NCBI GenBank assembly: GCA_025774425.1
Contig: JALGWA010000139.1
Coordinates: 1-6,938 of the forward strand
From: a bacterium
GTDB lineage: Bacteria; Arandabacterota; Arandabacteria; Arandabacterales; JALGWA01
Direction: 5' to 3'
Length of the DNA: 6,938 nucleotides
In this document: positions 5,772-6,938 of the stretch, piece by piece
Position numbering within the stretch: position 1 is the stretch's first letter
How the letters are laid out: the number at the start of each line of letters is the position of its first letter
Notes under the pieces: model-generated
What the model was told of the DNA's origin: nothing
The model's database searches: none
Seen by the model: the letters and a program-made list of their open reading frames with translations, nothing else
Position numbers and translations under genes: made by a program

Positions 5772-6734
5772 GGTGCGTTTCCGGTGATCACAGGCATTGC
5801 GGACATACCCGCAGACCAGGGCGGGCAGGTCAGAGTGTCATGGTATCAGAGCTCGCATGACGACCGGTCATCCCCGGTGGAGATCACCGACTACAGCATC
5901 TGGAGGAGGATAGATTCCGCCCCCGCGCCCGGGCGGATGGGAGGAGCGGACCGCTGTGCGGGATTCCTGCGTCTGGGCTTCCCGCCGGGAAGCTGGGATT
6001 ACGTGACGACCGTGCCCGCCCGCGGCGAGCGCGAATACAACTGCGTGGTGCCGACTCTCTGCGATTCCACGGCCGCGGGCCGGTGCATGTCGTGTTTCTT
6101 CGTTTCGGCGGAGACCGCGGATCCGCTCGACTACTACGATTCGGCGCCGGACAGCGGCTATTCGGTGGACAATCTCGCGCCGTCGCCGCCGGCCGGTCTC
6201 CACATGGAGTCGGAGACCGAGCTCGCCTGGGAGGAATCTCCCGAAGAGGACTTCGACTACTTCACGGTATACGGTTCCGATGACGGCGACTTCCAGGCGG
6301 CGGTGTTCATCGGCTATACCATAGACATACATCTCGACGTCTCCGGCGATGCATATGCCTACTACCACGTGACGGCCACCGACTTCGCCGGCAACGAGGG
6401 AGAACCGGCGACCACGGACAACACGTTTGCCGGTGTTGCGGGCGGGTCGGTTCCGGCGGCTTTCGCCCTGGGCCGCAACACGCCGAACCCGTTCGCGGTC
6501 CGCACCGAGGTGGCGTTCGAGGTGCCCTCCACGGCGCGCGTCTCGCTGCAGGTGGTCGACGTCGGCGGCAGGGTCGTGCGGAGCCTCGTCGACCGGACGC
6601 TCGCGGCCGGCAGGTACTCGGTCGGTTGGGACGGCAGGGACGGTACGGGCCGCGAGATGGGCCCGGGCGTCTATTTCGTGCGGATGGCGGCCGGTGAGTT
6701 CAGCGCCACCCGCAAGATGATGTTGATCAAGTAG
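5091..6734 (+). CDS. Exported beta-propeller-like repeat protein, 3' part: repeats, Fn3-like region, FlgD/T9SS sorting tail
   Basis: This frame continues the gene begun at 4724 (547 codons plus stop). It opens inside a repeat (A-M-C-V-V-G-A-T-Y-S-F-G), then carries repeats at 5193, 5349, 5505 and 5652. From about 5770 to 6440 it is a beta-rich Fn3-like region (V-R-V-S-W-Y-Q-S-S near its start; Y-S-V-D-N-L-A-P; L-A-W-E-E-S-P-E-E-D-F-D-Y-F; V-T-A-T-D-F-A-G-N-E-G). The last 85 or so residues are a FlgD-Ig/T9SS type A-like sorting domain: N-T-P-N-P-F, V-D-V-G-G-R-V-V-R, W-D-G-R-D-G-T-G-R, G-P-G-V-Y-F-V-R, final M-M-L-I-K. The frame is also open back to an ATG at 4926, but that upstream part is the shadow of the correct frame. 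On its own this frame has no signal peptide, so it is a 3' gene fragment rather than an independent gene. It is probably a surface or secreted adhesion or scaffold-type protein; no catalytic motif was seen. Confidence 0.85.
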   Translation, partial: AMCVVGATYSFGAVLSDVMVVKTNADGDTLWLRTFGGPDYEFGDAVCTTSDGSCVIAGQVIPSGGGNADVYIVKVNAGGGKVWEKTYGGPWSDYGQAICQTDDGGYMVVGTTESYGAGGSDVYALKIDASGDTVWTRAFGGPSWDGGASVVQTYDHHYVIGGYYTAGDTDIYLVMIDTDGNEIWSSTISSGNEDTYSIATTDNGGLIAAGTTDAFGDGNQAFLMRTMGAFPVITGIADIPADQGGQVRVSWYQSSHDDRSSPVEITDYSIWRRIDSAPAPGRMGGADRCAGFLRLGFPPGSWDYVTTVPARGEREYNCVVPTLCDSTAAGRCMSCFFVSAETADPLDYYDSAPDSGYSVDNLAPSPPAGLHMESETELAWEESPEEDFDYFTVYGSDDGDFQAAVFIGYTIDIHLDVSGDAYAYYHVTATDFAGNEGEPATTDNTFAGVAGGSVPAAFALGRNTPNPFAVRTEVAFEVPSTARVSLQVVDVGGRVVRSLVDRTLAAGRYSVGWDGRDGTGREMGPGVYFVRMAAGEFSATRKMMLIK

Positions 6735-6767
6735 CCCCTGGGTCGCGCCCGACGACCGGCGCGCTCG

Positions 6768-6790
6768 GAAGCCGGGGCGCAGCCGGCTTC
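6768..6790. terminator. Hairpin between convergent genes
   Basis: GAAGCCGG (6768-6775) and CCGGCTTC (6783-6790) form a perfect 8-bp stem with a 7-nt loop in the 54-nt gap between two convergent genes, just overlapping the stop codon of the - strand gene. A symmetric stem can serve both directions. There is no T-tract on the + side, so it may need Rho or act as an mRNA end stabiliser. Confidence 0.5.
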
Positions 6791-6938
6791 ACCGGATCAG
6801 TATGGCTTTCCTCGAGACGACATGGGGGCCTGCGGTGTACCGTAGGAAGTATATGCCCGAGGGCGGCGGTCTCGTCCCGGCGTAGCCGGCATTCCATGTC
6901 ACCTGATAGCGGTCGGGTTCATGCACCCCGTCTACGAG
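6789..6938 (-). CDS. C-terminal fragment of another sorting-tail (FlgD/T9SS-like) exported protein, cut by the window edge
   Basis: Reading the - strand inward from the right edge gives 49 codons and a stop (tca at 6789-6791 on the + strand). The frame is open to the edge. It reads as the end of a sorting domain: R-Y-Q-V-T-W-N-A (10-17), then P-S-G-I-Y-F-L-R (26-33), then S-R-K-A-I-L-I-R at the C terminus. This matches the tail of the neighbouring repeat protein (R-Y-S-V-G-W-D-G, G-P-G-V-Y-F-V-R, T-R-K-M-M-L-I-K) while differing in most residues, so it is a separate gene and not a copy. The main body of the protein lies outside the window and its function cannot be told. It is convergent with the repeat-protein gene. 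Confidence 0.82.
   Translation of the reverse strand, partial: LVDGVHEPDRYQVTWNAGYAGTRPPPSGIYFLRYTAGPHVVSRKAILIR

Overview
This is a 6.9 kb stretch of high-GC bacterial DNA. It holds six complete or nearly complete genes on the + strand and the tail of a seventh on the - strand at the right edge. Two signs point to an uncultivated lineage of the FCB/candidate-phylum type, such as Eisenbacteria, Krumholzibacteria or Latescibacteria. First, three different predicted exported proteins end in C-terminal tails of the FlgD-Ig / type IX secretion (T9SS type A) sorting kind. Second, one of them combines 52-residue beta-propeller-like repeats with an Fn3-like region in a style I associate with those groups. 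The phylum is inferred from protein style only; there is no rRNA or marker gene in the window.

Layout. Positions 1-122 hold no gene I can support. Positions 123-699 hold a two-gene module: a 62-residue basic protein overlapping by 59 nt, in another frame, a 148-residue minimal nucleotidyltransferase. It resembles toxin-antitoxin-like MNT modules and is the least understood system here. Positions 854-2425 encode an exported, divergent NodB-type polysaccharide deacetylase with a beta-sandwich-like middle region and a C-terminal sorting tail, followed by two strong GC hairpins. Positions 2659-4509 are a probable two-gene operon behind a good sigma70-like promoter: a two-domain GNAT acetyltransferase (YitH-like) and a PhzF-family isomerase/epimerase-like enzyme. 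Positions 4724-6734 encode an exported repeat protein behind another good promoter. As written it is broken by a frameshift at about 5087-5090, exactly where about 98 nt of the regular 156-nt repeat are missing. Positions 6789-6938 on the - strand are the last 49 codons of another protein with a sorting tail, convergent with the repeat protein. An 8-bp hairpin lies in the short gap between them.

How the genes relate. The deacetylase, the repeat protein and the right-edge fragment probably use the same export and surface-anchoring route. The GNAT and PhzF proteins look cytosolic and are probably co-transcribed, but their substrates cannot be read from sequence. The nucleotidyltransferase pair looks like an independent accessory module. 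Three + strand genes or operons have recognisable -35/-10 promoters with 17-nt spacing, and Shine-Dalgarno sites set most of the starts. No RNA genes, CRISPR arrays, insertion sequences or origins were seen.
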